NCBI RefSeq assembly: GCF_022484265.1
Contig: NZ_JAKVLR010000001.1
Span: forward strand, 1,550,001-1,614,000
Reading direction: 5' to 3'
From: Companilactobacillus sp.
GTDB lineage: Bacteria > Bacillota > Bacilli > Lactobacillales > Lactobacillaceae
Length of the DNA: 64,000 nucleotides
Of this stretch, positions 45,626 to 54,791 are shown piece by piece. Under the pieces are notes generated by a model, which worked only from the letters and a program-made list of their open reading frames with translations, was not told the origin of the DNA and made no database searches. Position 1 is the stretch's first letter; each line of letters begins with the position of its first letter. A program made the translations under genes and the position numbers.

Positions 45626-45746
45626 GAGCGCAAAAATACCTGGTTTGAGGCACAAATATAAGATTGATCAATTTGGCGAGGCCCGTTTGGCCCCAGAGTA
45701 TTGAGCAAGCGTATATGCCCTGCCTCAAGGTATTTTTGCGCGTTTC
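45626..45746 (+). repeat. Structured repeat family A, copy A3
   Basis: 121 bp. Outer stem GCGCAAAAATACCT / AGGTATTTTTGCGC is a perfect 14-bp pair; middle stem TTGAGGCA / TGCCTCAA is perfect; inner arms ATATAAGATTG / CAAGCGTATAT pair partly; the ACGGAG apex motif is changed to GGCGAGG. Joined to A4 by gaatca. Confidence 0.85.
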
Positions 45747-45752
45747 GAATCA

Positions 45753-45875
45753 GAGCGTGAAAATGTCTGAATTGAGGCAAAGCATAAGATAAGCCAATAC
45801 GGAGTGGGGCGCGTAACGCCCTCGTAGTGTTGGATTGTCTTATGTGCCCTGCCTCAAGACATTTTCACGCGTTTC
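45753..45875 (+). repeat. Structured repeat family A, copy A4
   Basis: 123 bp. Outer stem GCGTGAAAATGTCT / AGACATTTTCACGC perfect; middle stem TTGAGGCA / TGCCTCAA perfect; inner CATAAGA / TCTTATG and CCAA / TTGG perfect; CCAATACGGAG apex motif as in A2. Confidence 0.85.
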
Positions 45876-46039
45876 CACCATCAAAAATAAAAGCGACCAG
45901 AGCAGAAGGAGAGGAGTAATCTAAACGGGGTTTCAGTAAAAGAGGCACTAGCCAAAATATTTAGACAAGTAAATAATTTTTACATGAAAAAGTCGCATAC
46001 CCTATTTCAACCTACGAGGAGATCTTGACCTAACTCTAT

Positions 46040-46162
46040 TTAGACGGAGGACGGAAATCGATGCCCCGGCTCAGTAGGGAAATAAATAAAGGAACGTACG
46101 TCGCCTTTGGCGCGTGCGCAACCGTTTAAAATGTTGGCTACGCCAACGAACAACCAAGGATG
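46040..46162 (-). repeat. Dispersed repeat family B, copy B2
   Basis: Inverted counterpart of 35508-35624: same GTTGGC-GTA-GCCAAC and GCGCC-AAA-GGCG hairpins and the ATCGATTTCCGTCCTCCG block, with a different 20-bp middle stretch. The 5' terminal arm seen in B1 is not found here, so this copy may be truncated. Confidence 0.75.
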
Positions 46163-46174
46163 CCAGCATTTAAC

Positions 46175-46206
46175 GACAAAAAAACGAGAATCCAAAAGAT
46201 TCTCGT
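46175..46206 (-). terminator. Terminator of the epoxide-hydrolase-like gene
   Basis: ACGAGAATC / GATTCTCGT around CAAAA with a run of A on the left. Confidence 0.8.
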
Positions 46207-46211
46207 CCTTT

Positions 46212-47093
46212 CTAATATTTATCAAACCAGTCTGCTGCGGCATAAGAAATGTCGCGTGGTTTTTCTCGTTGAATAAAGTGTCCTGCTTCGTCCCAAAATT
46301 GTTGGTCGAAAGGTCCTTCAAAGTACTCTGAGATCTGGGTAGCTGATTTATAATCCGTACAGCTATCCTCTTTTCCAATAATGTTCAAAGTCGGAACCAA
46401 GATCTGAGCCGACTTTTTCAATTGTCGGTCCATCTCAGAATATTCCTCATCAAATGGATTAACGCCCCAACGTTGACGGTAAGTATCCAAAGTTACTTCC
46501 GCCCAGTCCTCATTTTGGAAAAAACTAGTCAACGTTTGGGCTTTCTGTGCAGTCATAGTAAATCTTGGGCTCCATTCCTTCCACATGAAGAGTGCGAATT
46601 CGCTTTGACGTTTGCGAACGTATTCTGCACCTTGATCAGTCGTCATATACCATTGATACCAGTATTCCTTAATTTGTTTCAACGACATCCGGCTGAACAT
46701 TTGCCACCCTTCGGACAAGACAACTTCCGATTTTACTAAGTCGGTACCGTAGAGACTAGCTAAAGTCATCGCGGTAAAGGCTCCCCAATCTTGGCCAATG
46801 ATCCGGACTGACGTTAAGTCTAAGGCTTCGATAAATTCCTTGATATCAGTCGCAAACGCCAATGGACCTCCAGTTCGACGAGCATTGTCATCCAAAAAAG
46901 TAGTGTGACCAAAGCCTCGAAGTGATGGCACAAAAGTTTGGTAGCCACTATTATGCAAATGTGGCAGCACTTCATCCCAAGTTCTCACGCAGTCAGGCCA
47001 ACCATGCAATAAAATAACTGGTTGTCCGTCTTCTGGACCTGATATTTCGTATGACATTTGAAGCTTGCTAGTTTTGACGTATTTTTCTCTCAT
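46212..47093 (-). CDS. Alpha/beta hydrolase, epoxide hydrolase/haloalkane dehalogenase-like
   Basis: A 293-residue cytosolic hydrolase. HGWPD near residue 30 is the oxyanion region; the elbow GQDWGA near 100 has an aspartate nucleophile, as in epoxide hydrolases and haloalkane dehalogenases; GKEDSCTD near 250 and AGHFIQREKP near 273 provide acid and base. Lid residues are Trp/Tyr rich (EYWYQWY). 10 nt downstream of rarA on the same strand, so possibly co-transcribed. Substrate unknown. Confidence 0.85.
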   Translation of the reverse strand: MREKYVKTSKLQMSYEISGPEDGQPVILLHGWPDCVRTWDEVLPHLHNSGYQTFVPSLRGFGHTTFLDDNARRTGGPLAFATDIKEFIEALDLTSVRIIGQDWGAFTAMTLASLYGTDLVKSEVVLSEGWQMFSRMSLKQIKEYWYQWYMTTDQGAEYVRKRQSEFALFMWKEWSPRFTMTAQKAQTLTSFFQNEDWAEVTLDTYRQRWGVNPFDEEYSEMDRQLKKSAQILVPTLNIIGKEDSCTDYKSATQISEYFEGPFDQQFWDEAGHFIQREKPRDISYAAADWFDKY

Positions 47094-47102
47094 GACGTTC
47101 CC

Positions 47103-48431
47103 CTATTTTTGGTTCTGATTTTGATGCCATTGCTTAATGTATTCTAGACGTTGCTTAAAGCGTTCTTCATTCCCCTGTGTTGTTGGAAAATAATATTCGT
47201 GCCCCTCAAGATCAGGTGGCATTGTCTTCATTGAAGTCAACTTGTCCTCTGTATTATGCGCGTATTGATAATTTTTTCCATAGTCTAATTCTTCCATTAA
47301 CTTCGTTGGAGCATTGCGGATCTGTAAGGGTACCGGTTCATTGCCAGTTTTTTTAACATCCGACTTAGCTTTGCCAGTGGCCGCATAAACTGCGTTTGAT
47401 TTCGGTGCTAAAGACAAGTAGATCACGCACTCTGTCAAATGAACATTGCACTCAGGCATACCAATGAACTGACAAGCTTGAAAAACATCGACTGCTAACG
47501 ACAGTGCCCTAGTGTCAGCCAATCCAATATCTTCACTTGCAAACCTGACTAATCGTCTTGCGATGTAGAGTGGATCTTCTCCACCCTCAAGCATTCGCGT
47601 TAACCAATAAATAGCTGCGTCGACATCACTGTTTCGCATCGACTTGTGAAGCGCAGAAATAATGTTGTAGTGCTCGTCGCCTTTTTTATCGTAGCGAAGT
47701 GATTTGGTATTGATCAGTTGGCCTAAAGTACCCTCTTCAACTTCGACCTTGTCGATCTTACGATTACCATTCAAAACTGCCATTTCCAGCGTATTTAGCG
47801 CCGTTCTAGCATCCCCATTAGCAAATTCAGCAATCGTTTTAATATCGTTGTCACTGATTTCTACTTTATAATCGGGAAACGCCTCCGGATTTTTCAGAGC
47901 ATTATGCAAAAGTTCGACGATATCATCAACCGTCAATTGTTTAAGCACAAAAACTTTGCATCGGGACAGCAAGGCGGAATTGATCTCAAAAGATGGATTC
48001 TCAGTTGTTGCGCCAATCAAAATGATGCTGCCACGTTCAACGAATGGTAAAAATGCATCTTGTTGAGCTTTATTGAAACGATGAATTTCATCAATGAAGA
48101 CGACTGTTCTTTCACCCATCTCACGATTATTTTCTGCTTCCTGCATGATCTCACGAATCTCTTTAATACCACTAGTTACCGCACTGAAAGTAATGAATTG
48201 TGACTTGGTCTTATGGGCAATAATCTGTGCCAATGTAGTCTTGCCAACACCAGGAGGTCCCCAAAAAATCATTGATGATAGCTTGTCTTGGTCAATCAGA
48301 TCACGCAAGATTTTTCCTTTGCCAATCAAATGCTTTTGTCCGGTAAATCCGTCAAAATCAGTTGGACGAACTCGATTAGCTAAGGGTGAATTTTGTTGAG
48401 CTTGATCATCAAAAATCGATCCTTGTTTCAT
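47103..48431 (-). CDS. rarA: Replication-associated recombination protein A (AAA+ ATPase)
   Basis: A 442-residue RarA/MgsA-family clamp-loader-like ATPase acting at stalled replication forks. Walker A GPPGVGKTT near residue 58, Walker B VVFIDEIHRF near 110, sensor 1 GATTENPSF and the arginine finger SALLSRCK follow; the C-terminal tetramerisation part is complete. The ATG at 48431 follows AAGGAGG; the frame is open upstream for 47 codons without a better site. A CCCAACC/GGTTGGG hairpin (48467-48488) lies in its leader. Confidence 0.92.
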   Translation of the reverse strand: MKQGSIFDDQAQQNSPLANRVRPTDFDGFTGQKHLIGKGKILRDLIDQDKLSSMIFWGPPGVGKTTLAQIIAHKTKSQFITFSAVTSGIKEIREIMQEAENNREMGERTVVFIDEIHRFNKAQQDAFLPFVERGSIILIGATTENPSFEINSALLSRCKVFVLKQLTVDDIVELLHNALKNPEAFPDYKVEISDNDIKTIAEFANGDARTALNTLEMAVLNGNRKIDKVEVEEGTLGQLINTKSLRYDKKGDEHYNIISALHKSMRNSDVDAAIYWLTRMLEGGEDPLYIARRLVRFASEDIGLADTRALSLAVDVFQACQFIGMPECNVHLTECVIYLSLAPKSNAVYAATGKAKSDVKKTGNEPVPLQIRNAPTKLMEELDYGKNYQYAHNTEDKLTSMKTMPPDLEGHEYYFPTTQGNEERFKQRLEYIKQWHQNQNQK

Positions 48432-48675
48432 TAAAAAGAACCTCCTTTTTAAAAAATATTGCCCAACCTCATGAGGTGGTTGGGTTTTGAAACAATGTTT
48501 CATGTGAAACGTGACGTTATTAACCTTATAGTTAGTTATATATGACGTCACATTGGACTTTGTACCAAACATATGTTTGGGTAACTAATACTACACTTTT
48601 TACATCTAATTAGCGAATTTATTAACAATCCAATTCTAATTTAATATTATGACTGAAATTTAATCACGTCAAAGT

Positions 48676-48706
48676 AAAAAACATACCTTCTTATAGGTAT
48701 GTTTTT
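48676..48706 (-). terminator. Terminator of the MarR-controlled operon
   Basis: AAAAAACATACCT / AGGTATGTTTTT around TCTTAT, directly after the last gene. Confidence 0.88.
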
Positions 48707-48708
48707 AA

Positions 48709-50454
48709 TTACATCTCAAATTGACTGTTATATAAATTAGAATAAAAACCTGCTTGTTTCATTAATTGTCCATGCGTACCTCGTTCTATTATCTTGCCAT
48801 CCTTTAAAACTAAAATAAGATCAGCATTTTTAATTGTTGAAAGGCGATGAGCAATAATGAATGAGGTCCGGTTTTCTGTCAGCAGATCCATGGCTTTTTG
48901 AATTTGCTCCTCAGTTCTAGTATCGACTGAACTAGTAGCCTCATCTAGAATTAGCATCGACTTATTTCTGATCAAAGCTCTAGCAATAGTAAGCAATTGC
49001 CTTTGACCCGCAGAAAGGCTGACTGAGTCATCCAAAACGGTCTGATAGCCATTTGGTAGAGTATTAATGAAATGATCGATGTCAACCGCTTTAGTGGCCC
49101 TTTTAACTTGTTCATCAGTTACGTCAGATTGATTATATTTGAGATTATTCATGATGGTATCTTCAAATAACCATGTGTCCTGTAATACCATATCGAATTG
49201 TTCTCTGACATTGCTACGCTGTAAATTTTGAGTATCGATCCCATCAATCTTGATTTTCCCACTATCTGGGTCATAAAATCTCATCAACAAACTGACGATC
49301 GTAGTTTTCCCAGATCCTGTCGGACCCACAATTGCAATCTTCTGACCAGGTTTTACATGAACGTCAAAGTCTTTGATGATTGTATTATCTTTATCATATC
49401 CAAATTTTACGTGTTCAAAATCGACCTGACCCTTAGTCTTAACTATTTGATCAGGTTTATCCATCTCATCATCGACTTCTTTTTCATCCAAGAATTCAAA
49501 GACTCGTTTCATAGCTGCCTGAGCGGATTGTAAACTTGAAAAAGCTTGTGTTATTTGTGATAACGGTTGGGTAAATATTCTTACAAATACGATAAAAGCA
49601 ACAACAACACCAATTGTGATCACATGGTTCAAAACTAAAATTGAACCTACAATAACTACGGCAACGTAACCAAAGTTACCGATAAAGTTCATCAGTGGTT
49701 GCATGATTCCTGATAAGAATTGAGATTTCCAAACATTGTCGTACAAATTATTATTGAGTTGATCGAATTTTTTCGAAGCATTATCAGTATTATTATAAGT
49801 TTTAACGATAGTTTGGCCACTATAAGTCTCTTCTAGAAATCCGGAAACATTAGCCAGACCATTTTGCTGATTATTGAAATACTTCTGCGATCTCATCATG
49901 ATCAAAATAGTTAATACAAAACCAATCAATACGGCAATTACCGCTGTTAATGTCAGTATCCAATTGGTAATTAGCATCATAACGATTGATCCGACAATTA
50001 ATAATGTAGACGAAATAACCGTTCCTAAGCTTTGATTCAGCGATTGTCCTAAAGTATCCAAATCATTGGTAACTCGACTTAAAGTATCCCCTTGGTCATG
50101 GGTATCAAAATACTTTAATGGCAATCGATTAATTTTGGAACTAATATTCGACCTTAATCCTTGTGTAAATTTTTGTGTGACGGTCGCGATGATAAAACCT
50201 TGAAAATAATTAAATATCGCTCCCACAATGTAGATAATCGCTAATATTACAGTGATCTTAAACACTTCTGGCACATTAATAGCTGAATGCAGTCCAGCCG
50301 AGATCAAATTGGTGATCTTACTCAATTGACTAGGTCCAATTACCGTTGCCACACTACCGATCAAGGAGAAGATTGCTGCTAAGATCAAATATTTAATATA
50401 AGTTTGACCATATTTTTTAATACCGGCCATTAAACTAATCTTTTTATTTTCCAT
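48709..50454 (-). CDS. Multidrug-type ABC exporter, subunit 2
   Basis: A 581-residue half-transporter: six membrane helices (about 20-310), then Walker A GPTGSGKTT near 375, signature LSAGQRQ near 480 (LSAGQ instead of LSGGQ, seen in many such exporters) and Walker B MLILDEATSSVD near 500. It overlaps the upstream ABC gene by 11 nt, so they form a heterodimer of the LmrCD/YheHI kind (family knowledge). Last gene of the operon. Confidence 0.9.
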   Translation of the reverse strand: MENKKISLMAGIKKYGQTYIKYLILAAIFSLIGSVATVIGPSQLSKITNLISAGLHSAINVPEVFKITVILAIIYIVGAIFNYFQGFIIATVTQKFTQGLRSNISSKINRLPLKYFDTHDQGDTLSRVTNDLDTLGQSLNQSLGTVISSTLLIVGSIVMMLITNWILTLTAVIAVLIGFVLTILIMMRSQKYFNNQQNGLANVSGFLEETYSGQTIVKTYNNTDNASKKFDQLNNNLYDNVWKSQFLSGIMQPLMNFIGNFGYVAVVIVGSILVLNHVITIGVVVAFIVFVRIFTQPLSQITQAFSSLQSAQAAMKRVFEFLDEKEVDDEMDKPDQIVKTKGQVDFEHVKFGYDKDNTIIKDFDVHVKPGQKIAIVGPTGSGKTTIVSLLMRFYDPDSGKIKIDGIDTQNLQRSNVREQFDMVLQDTWLFEDTIMNNLKYNQSDVTDEQVKRATKAVDIDHFINTLPNGYQTVLDDSVSLSAGQRQLLTIARALIRNKSMLILDEATSSVDTRTEEQIQKAMDLLTENRTSFIIAHRLSTIKNADLILVLKDGKIIERGTHGQLMKQAGFYSNLYNSQFEM

Positions 50455-52219
50455 TAGCCAATTCCTCCTTAGAAAGTTGTGAGTAAGCTATTTCTTGATA
50501 AACATGATTATCTTTTAATAATTCTTGATGAGTTCCTTGCCCAACGACTTCACCATTATCTAGGACAATGATTTGGTCAGCATCCATAACAGTACTGATT
50601 CTTTGGGCAACAATGATTTTGGTAATATTACCAGCTTTTTCTTTTAAGCTTTGGCGCAATTTTGCATCTGTTTCATAATCCAATGCAGAAAATGAATCAT
50701 CAAATAATAAAATTTCCGGTCTACGTGCGACAGCCCTGGCAATTCCCAATCTTTGTTTCTGACCTCCAGAAAAATTATCGCCATTTTGAGCAACCGGTGC
50801 GTCTAATTGTTTATCCTTATCCATCACAAAATCTTTAGATTGAGCTATATCCAATGCTTGATAAATTTCTTCATCCGTTAGGGCTTTTCGATTTTTCTTG
50901 GTACCAAAATCAATATTAGATCTAATTGTTCCACTAAAAAGAACAGCACTTTGTGGCACGTACCCAATTTTATCGTTCAAATCTTTTTCAGTGTATTTTC
51001 TAATATCTCTGCCATCGATCTTAATTGACCCACTCGTCGCATCATACAAACGGGATATTAACTGTAGTGCTGTACTTTTACCACTCCCAGTCGATCCAAT
51101 AAAAGCAATTGTCTGACCTTTATTAGCGGTAAAACTCATATCTTTTAGAGCACTAGATTCTGCTCCTTGGTACTTAAAACCAACGTTATCAAACTCAATC
51201 TTTCCTGATTCTTCTGTATTATCTTCTGAACCGGATTGTTCTGGATATTGAATAGAAGGCTTTACATCTAACACTTCATTCAAACGGTTTGCCGATACAC
51301 TGACTCTTGGTAACAAAACAAAGATTATCGACAATAACAAAAATCCCATGATAACTTGCATTGCGTATGAAGAAAAGACAATCATATTACCAAACAATAC
51401 TAGCTTTTGTGTTTGAGCAGCTGCCTCAATGACTACCGCTCCAATTGCATAAACTGATAAAGTCAAGGCACTGGAAATGAAGGTCATTCCGGGGTTCATT
51501 AATGATAAGACTCGATAAGCAAATAAATTTGTTTTGGTTAAATTGTTATTTGCCTCATCGAATTTTTCATTTTGATAATCTTCGGCGTTGTACGCATGGA
51601 CAACTTTAATACCATTTAGATTCTCACGCGTAATTGAATTTAGTCGATCAGTTAATCCCTGAACTACCTTAAATTTAGGCTGAACCATTAATAAAATGAA
51701 GGTCAGCATCAAGACTAATAGTAAAACAGCTATTCCAGTGGCAGTCGTCCATTGCCATCCCTTGTTTGCTATCTTGGTAATTGCCCAAATTGCCGTGATT
51801 GGTGCTTTGATAATTGCCTGAAGTCCCATAGCAACAAAGGTTTGCACTTGAGTAATATCATTTGTCGATCTGGTCAAAAGGCTGGGGATAGAAAATTTTT
51901 TCAAATCTTCTTGAGAAAAATCCATGACCTGATTAAATGTGTCTTTACGCAAACGTGCCGTAAATCCAGCAGCAATCTTTGCGACGAAATAACCAACTAT
52001 CACTGATGCGACGACACTCAATATCGATAGTAGCAACATCGTCATTCCTGGTGACAGTATTTGCGAGACCGTGGTACCTTTGGTTTCTAGCTGTTGGGTC
52101 AGGACAGACATATAATCAGGAATTTTTAATTCTAGCCAAACCTGAAGTGCTATAAAAATAACACTGACCAATATCATGCCATATTCACGTTTATTCAAAC
52201 GTTTTAATAATTTAAGCAT
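50444..52219 (-). CDS. Multidrug-type ABC exporter, subunit 1
   Basis: A 591-residue half-transporter with six helices and an ATPase domain: Walker A GSTGSGKST near 382, signature FSGGQKQR near 490, Walker B ILLFDDSFSALD near 515, where Asp replaces the catalytic Glu after the Walker B aspartate. That change marks the degenerate site of heterodimeric exporters; the partner has the normal DE pair. It follows marR by about 60 bp, in which a copy of the putative MarR operator lies. Confidence 0.9.
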   Translation of the reverse strand: MLKLLKRLNKREYGMILVSVIFIALQVWLELKIPDYMSVLTQQLETKGTTVSQILSPGMTMLLLSILSVVASVIVGYFVAKIAAGFTARLRKDTFNQVMDFSQEDLKKFSIPSLLTRSTNDITQVQTFVAMGLQAIIKAPITAIWAITKIANKGWQWTTATGIAVLLLVLMLTFILLMVQPKFKVVQGLTDRLNSITRENLNGIKVVHAYNAEDYQNEKFDEANNNLTKTNLFAYRVLSLMNPGMTFISSALTLSVYAIGAVVIEAAAQTQKLVLFGNMIVFSSYAMQVIMGFLLLSIIFVLLPRVSVSANRLNEVLDVKPSIQYPEQSGSEDNTEESGKIEFDNVGFKYQGAESSALKDMSFTANKGQTIAFIGSTGSGKSTALQLISRLYDATSGSIKIDGRDIRKYTEKDLNDKIGYVPQSAVLFSGTIRSNIDFGTKKNRKALTDEEIYQALDIAQSKDFVMDKDKQLDAPVAQNGDNFSGGQKQRLGIARAVARRPEILLFDDSFSALDYETDAKLRQSLKEKAGNITKIIVAQRISTVMDADQIIVLDNGEVVGQGTHQELLKDNHVYQEIAYSQLSKEELANGK

Positions 52220-52243
52220 TCATGTTCTCCTCTATTAAAAGGT

Positions 52244-52254
52244 GGTTGGCAACA
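52244..52254. promoter_or_regulatory. Putative MarR operator, site 3
   Basis: GGTTGGCAACA between marR and the ABC genes; matches sites before azoR except for the last base and may give the ABC pair its own control. Confidence 0.5.
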
Positions 52255-52281
52255 TATCATTCCTAATAAGATGCCCTCACC

Positions 52282-52722
52282 TTATTTTTTATCCATCGCA
52301 TTATTGAAATTTCTTACCATTTCTTCTGATAATTTTAAAAATGAAGTAACCTCTTCCGATGACATATCACCCGTAGCAATTTTTTCAACGTCGTCCCAGA
52401 CATCTTGTGCTTGCTGAGCAATGTCTTTTCCTTTAGAGGTTAAACTTACTAAAGTAACTCGTTTGTCGATCTCTGATTTCACAGTTACAACCAAATCATT
52501 TTTCATCAATCTATTAACTGATTTAGCAATTGTTGAATGATCAACGCAAAGGGATTGAACAAGTTCATTTTGAGACTGTCGATCTCGTTGTAACAATTGC
52601 ATCAAGATCATATCTTGACCTGGGTATAAACCCAATTTTCTGATTCGTTGCGTAGTCAAATTTCGATGAGATGATACCAAAGCAATAATAATATTTCCCA
52701 GTGGAAAATTAGTTTCATTCAT
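52282..52722 (-). CDS. MarR-family transcriptional regulator
   Basis: A 146-residue winged-helix repressor. The recognition region is QNELVQSLCVDHSTIAKSVN (about 53-72) and the wing is LVVTVKSEIDKRVTLVSLT. It lies between the MFS pump gene (2 nt apart) and the ABC genes, inside the operon it probably controls. Such MarR proteins sense phenolic or other toxic compounds; the ligand is not evident. Confidence 0.88.
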   Translation of the reverse strand: MNETNFPLGNIIIALVSSHRNLTTQRIRKLGLYPGQDMILMQLLQRDRQSQNELVQSLCVDHSTIAKSVNRLMKNDLVVTVKSEIDKRVTLVSLTSKGKDIAQQAQDVWDDVEKIATGDMSSEEVTSFLKLSEEMVRNFNNAMDKK

Positions 52723-52724
52723 AA

Positions 52725-54134
52725 TTAAGCCTCTCTTGATTGATTATTCTTCAACTTAAAAGTTCCAATTAATCCGATAACTGAAATGATAACAACCGTT
52801 AAATAAGCTAAACGATAACCAAAAAGTTCTGCTCCAATTGTACCAGAAGCAACCATTGCTTTTGCACCGATACTAGAAATAGAAACTAATAACGCCGTTG
52901 CAATAGCTGCAGCAATTTGTCGAGCCATCGTATTAATGGCATTTCCATGTGCGACTAAATTAGGAGCAAGATCATTTATTCCTGCTGTTGCTAGCTGCAT
53001 AGCTACTAATGAAATACCGATCATCCAAACAGCATACAAAATGGATACTAGAACTAAAGAAGTATTTGGATCAATCAAAAGAAATCCGATTGTTGCAACT
53101 GTAAAAATCGAGAAACCTGTGATAGCCAATTTTTTAATACCATATTTATCAAACAAATTACCTGCCAATGGATTAACAATACCCATCATCAATGCTCCTG
53201 GTAACATTACTAATCCAGCGGTAAGCGCACTAGTCTGAAATACTGACTGAAGATACAAAGGAACTAATAATTGCATCCCCAACAATGACATATTAGCAAT
53301 ACTACTTAGCCACGTAGTTCTGGTAAAAATACTCGACTTGAAAACTTTCATATCTAACATTGGAATTTTTATTTTTAACTGACGTCTGATCAACAACGTT
53401 ATACCGATTGCTCCGACAACTAACGCACTCAAACTAACAATTAAATTTCCAGAACCAATAATTGAAAATCCCAAAAGGATGCCACCAAAACCAACTGTCG
53501 ACTCTAAAACCGAAATTAAATCTAATTTTGGATTAGTAGTTTCTACAATATCTCTCATACCAAAATATGCTAAAACGATTACTAAAATTGAAACTGGGAT
53601 CAAAATCCCAAACAGGTCACGCCATGTTGCATTATCAACGATCCAGCCTGAAAGAGTTGGTCCGATTGCTGGAGCAAGTGCCACTACGATTCCTGTTAAC
53701 CCCATCGCCATACCACGTTTTTCTGGAGGGAAAATCATGACCATAATATTTTGCATGAATGGCATGATAATCCCGACACTAACTGCTTGAATCAAACGAC
53801 CAATTAATAATATGGAGAAGTTTGGTGCAAGATAAGCAGTACTAGTCCCTATCAAAAAAATCAAAATAGAACTAAGATATAAACTTTTTGATTTAAATTT
53901 ATATAGCAAAGTTGCAGAAATTGGCACCATAATTCCAATTACCAATAAATAGCCGGTAGATAGCCATTGTACTGTTGAAGTACTAATTCCAAAGCTTCTT
54001 TCAATCGCAGGCAATCCATTATTGAGTAAGGTTTCTGTCAAAACGGTCATAAAGCCACCAAGCAATACGGATAAAATCAGAAAAGTTCGGTTATAAGTAT
54101 TCCCATGGGTGTCAACATTACGTACTGTTTCCAT
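52725..54134 (-). CDS. DHA2-family MFS drug exporter
   Basis: A 469-residue EmrB/QacA-type drug:proton antiporter with 13-14 predicted helices. Typical blocks: WLSTGYLLVIGIMVPISATL after the first helix, LIGRLIQAVSVGIIMPFMQN, and GWIVDNATWRDLF. AGGAGGTAAT precedes the ATG; it is 15 nt after azoR. Part of the azoR-MFS-marR-ABC-ABC operon, which joins reductive detoxification with export. Confidence 0.9.
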   Translation of the reverse strand: METVRNVDTHGNTYNRTFLILSVLLGGFMTVLTETLLNNGLPAIERSFGISTSTVQWLSTGYLLVIGIMVPISATLLYKFKSKSLYLSSILIFLIGTSTAYLAPNFSILLIGRLIQAVSVGIIMPFMQNIMVMIFPPEKRGMAMGLTGIVVALAPAIGPTLSGWIVDNATWRDLFGILIPVSILVIVLAYFGMRDIVETTNPKLDLISVLESTVGFGGILLGFSIIGSGNLIVSLSALVVGAIGITLLIRRQLKIKIPMLDMKVFKSSIFTRTTWLSSIANMSLLGMQLLVPLYLQSVFQTSALTAGLVMLPGALMMGIVNPLAGNLFDKYGIKKLAITGFSIFTVATIGFLLIDPNTSLVLVSILYAVWMIGISLVAMQLATAGINDLAPNLVAHGNAINTMARQIAAAIATALLVSISSIGAKAMVASGTIGAELFGYRLAYLTVVIISVIGLIGTFKLKNNQSREA

Positions 54135-54149
54135 AATTATTACCTCCAG

Positions 54150-54767
54150 TTAAAATGTTGTGGCTAGTTTTCTAGCTTCTGATAAACTTTCTTGCATTAG
54201 ACCTTCAGCTTTTTCAGGGAAATGATCCATGCCTTCGACACTGATTTTTTGAACTGGCTGACTACCTAGAAATTCCATCATGCCTTTGATATATTGGCTT
54301 CCAAAGTCTTTACCTTCATAAAAACCGCCTGCTGATTGGATATGAATAACTTTCTTACCAGGTGCCAAAGGTTCAGCACCATCTGCTGTATACTTAAAAG
54401 TTTTTCCAGCAATATTGATAGCATCGATCCATGACTTCAATTTCGTCGGAACCATCATATTCCACATAGGATTTGCGATGACAATTTTATCAGCATCAAT
54501 GTATTGATCAATTGCCTGATTGTATAAATCTATCTTAGATTTAGCGTCTTTTGATAATTTTTGCAAACTATCATTATTTCTCATTAATGACCATGCCTCA
54601 AATTGATCCGGACCTAACTCCGGAAAATCCTCATCATATAAATCATCGATTTGAATCACATCTTCGGGATTTTTATCTTCATAATCTTTCAAGAATTGAT
54701 TTAACACTTTCAAAGTTCTAGATTCACTATTTTCAGGATGTGCTTTAACTACTAATACTTTTTTCAT
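54150..54767 (-). CDS. FMN-dependent NADH:quinone/azo reductase (AzoR-like)
   Basis: A 205-residue flavodoxin-fold reductase of the AzoR family, which reduces azo dyes and quinones with NADH. N-terminal VLVVKAHPENSESRTLKVL matches the FMN phosphate site, NPMWNMMVPTKLKSWID near 97-113 is the family core, and the C-terminal HIQSAGGFY block follows. First gene of the operon, behind two putative MarR sites. Probable role: detoxifying quinones or azo compounds. Confidence 0.87.
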   Translation of the reverse strand: MKKVLVVKAHPENSESRTLKVLNQFLKDYEDKNPEDVIQIDDLYDEDFPELGPDQFEAWSLMRNNDSLQKLSKDAKSKIDLYNQAIDQYIDADKIVIANPMWNMMVPTKLKSWIDAINIAGKTFKYTADGAEPLAPGKKVIHIQSAGGFYEGKDFGSQYIKGMMEFLGSQPVQKISVEGMDHFPEKAEGLMQESLSEARKLATTF

Positions 54768-54791
54768 TAATAAAACCTCTTTTTTATTTTA

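Larger units (their letters stand above)
45527..46211. other. Long intergenic region with repeat families A and B
   Basis: 685 bp between the cop operon and an alpha/beta hydrolase gene. It contains the cop promoter, repeats A3 (45626-45746) and A4 (45753-45875), repeat B2 (46040-46162) and a terminator at 46175-46206. The 160 bp between A4 and B2 show nothing recognised. Confidence 0.8.
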
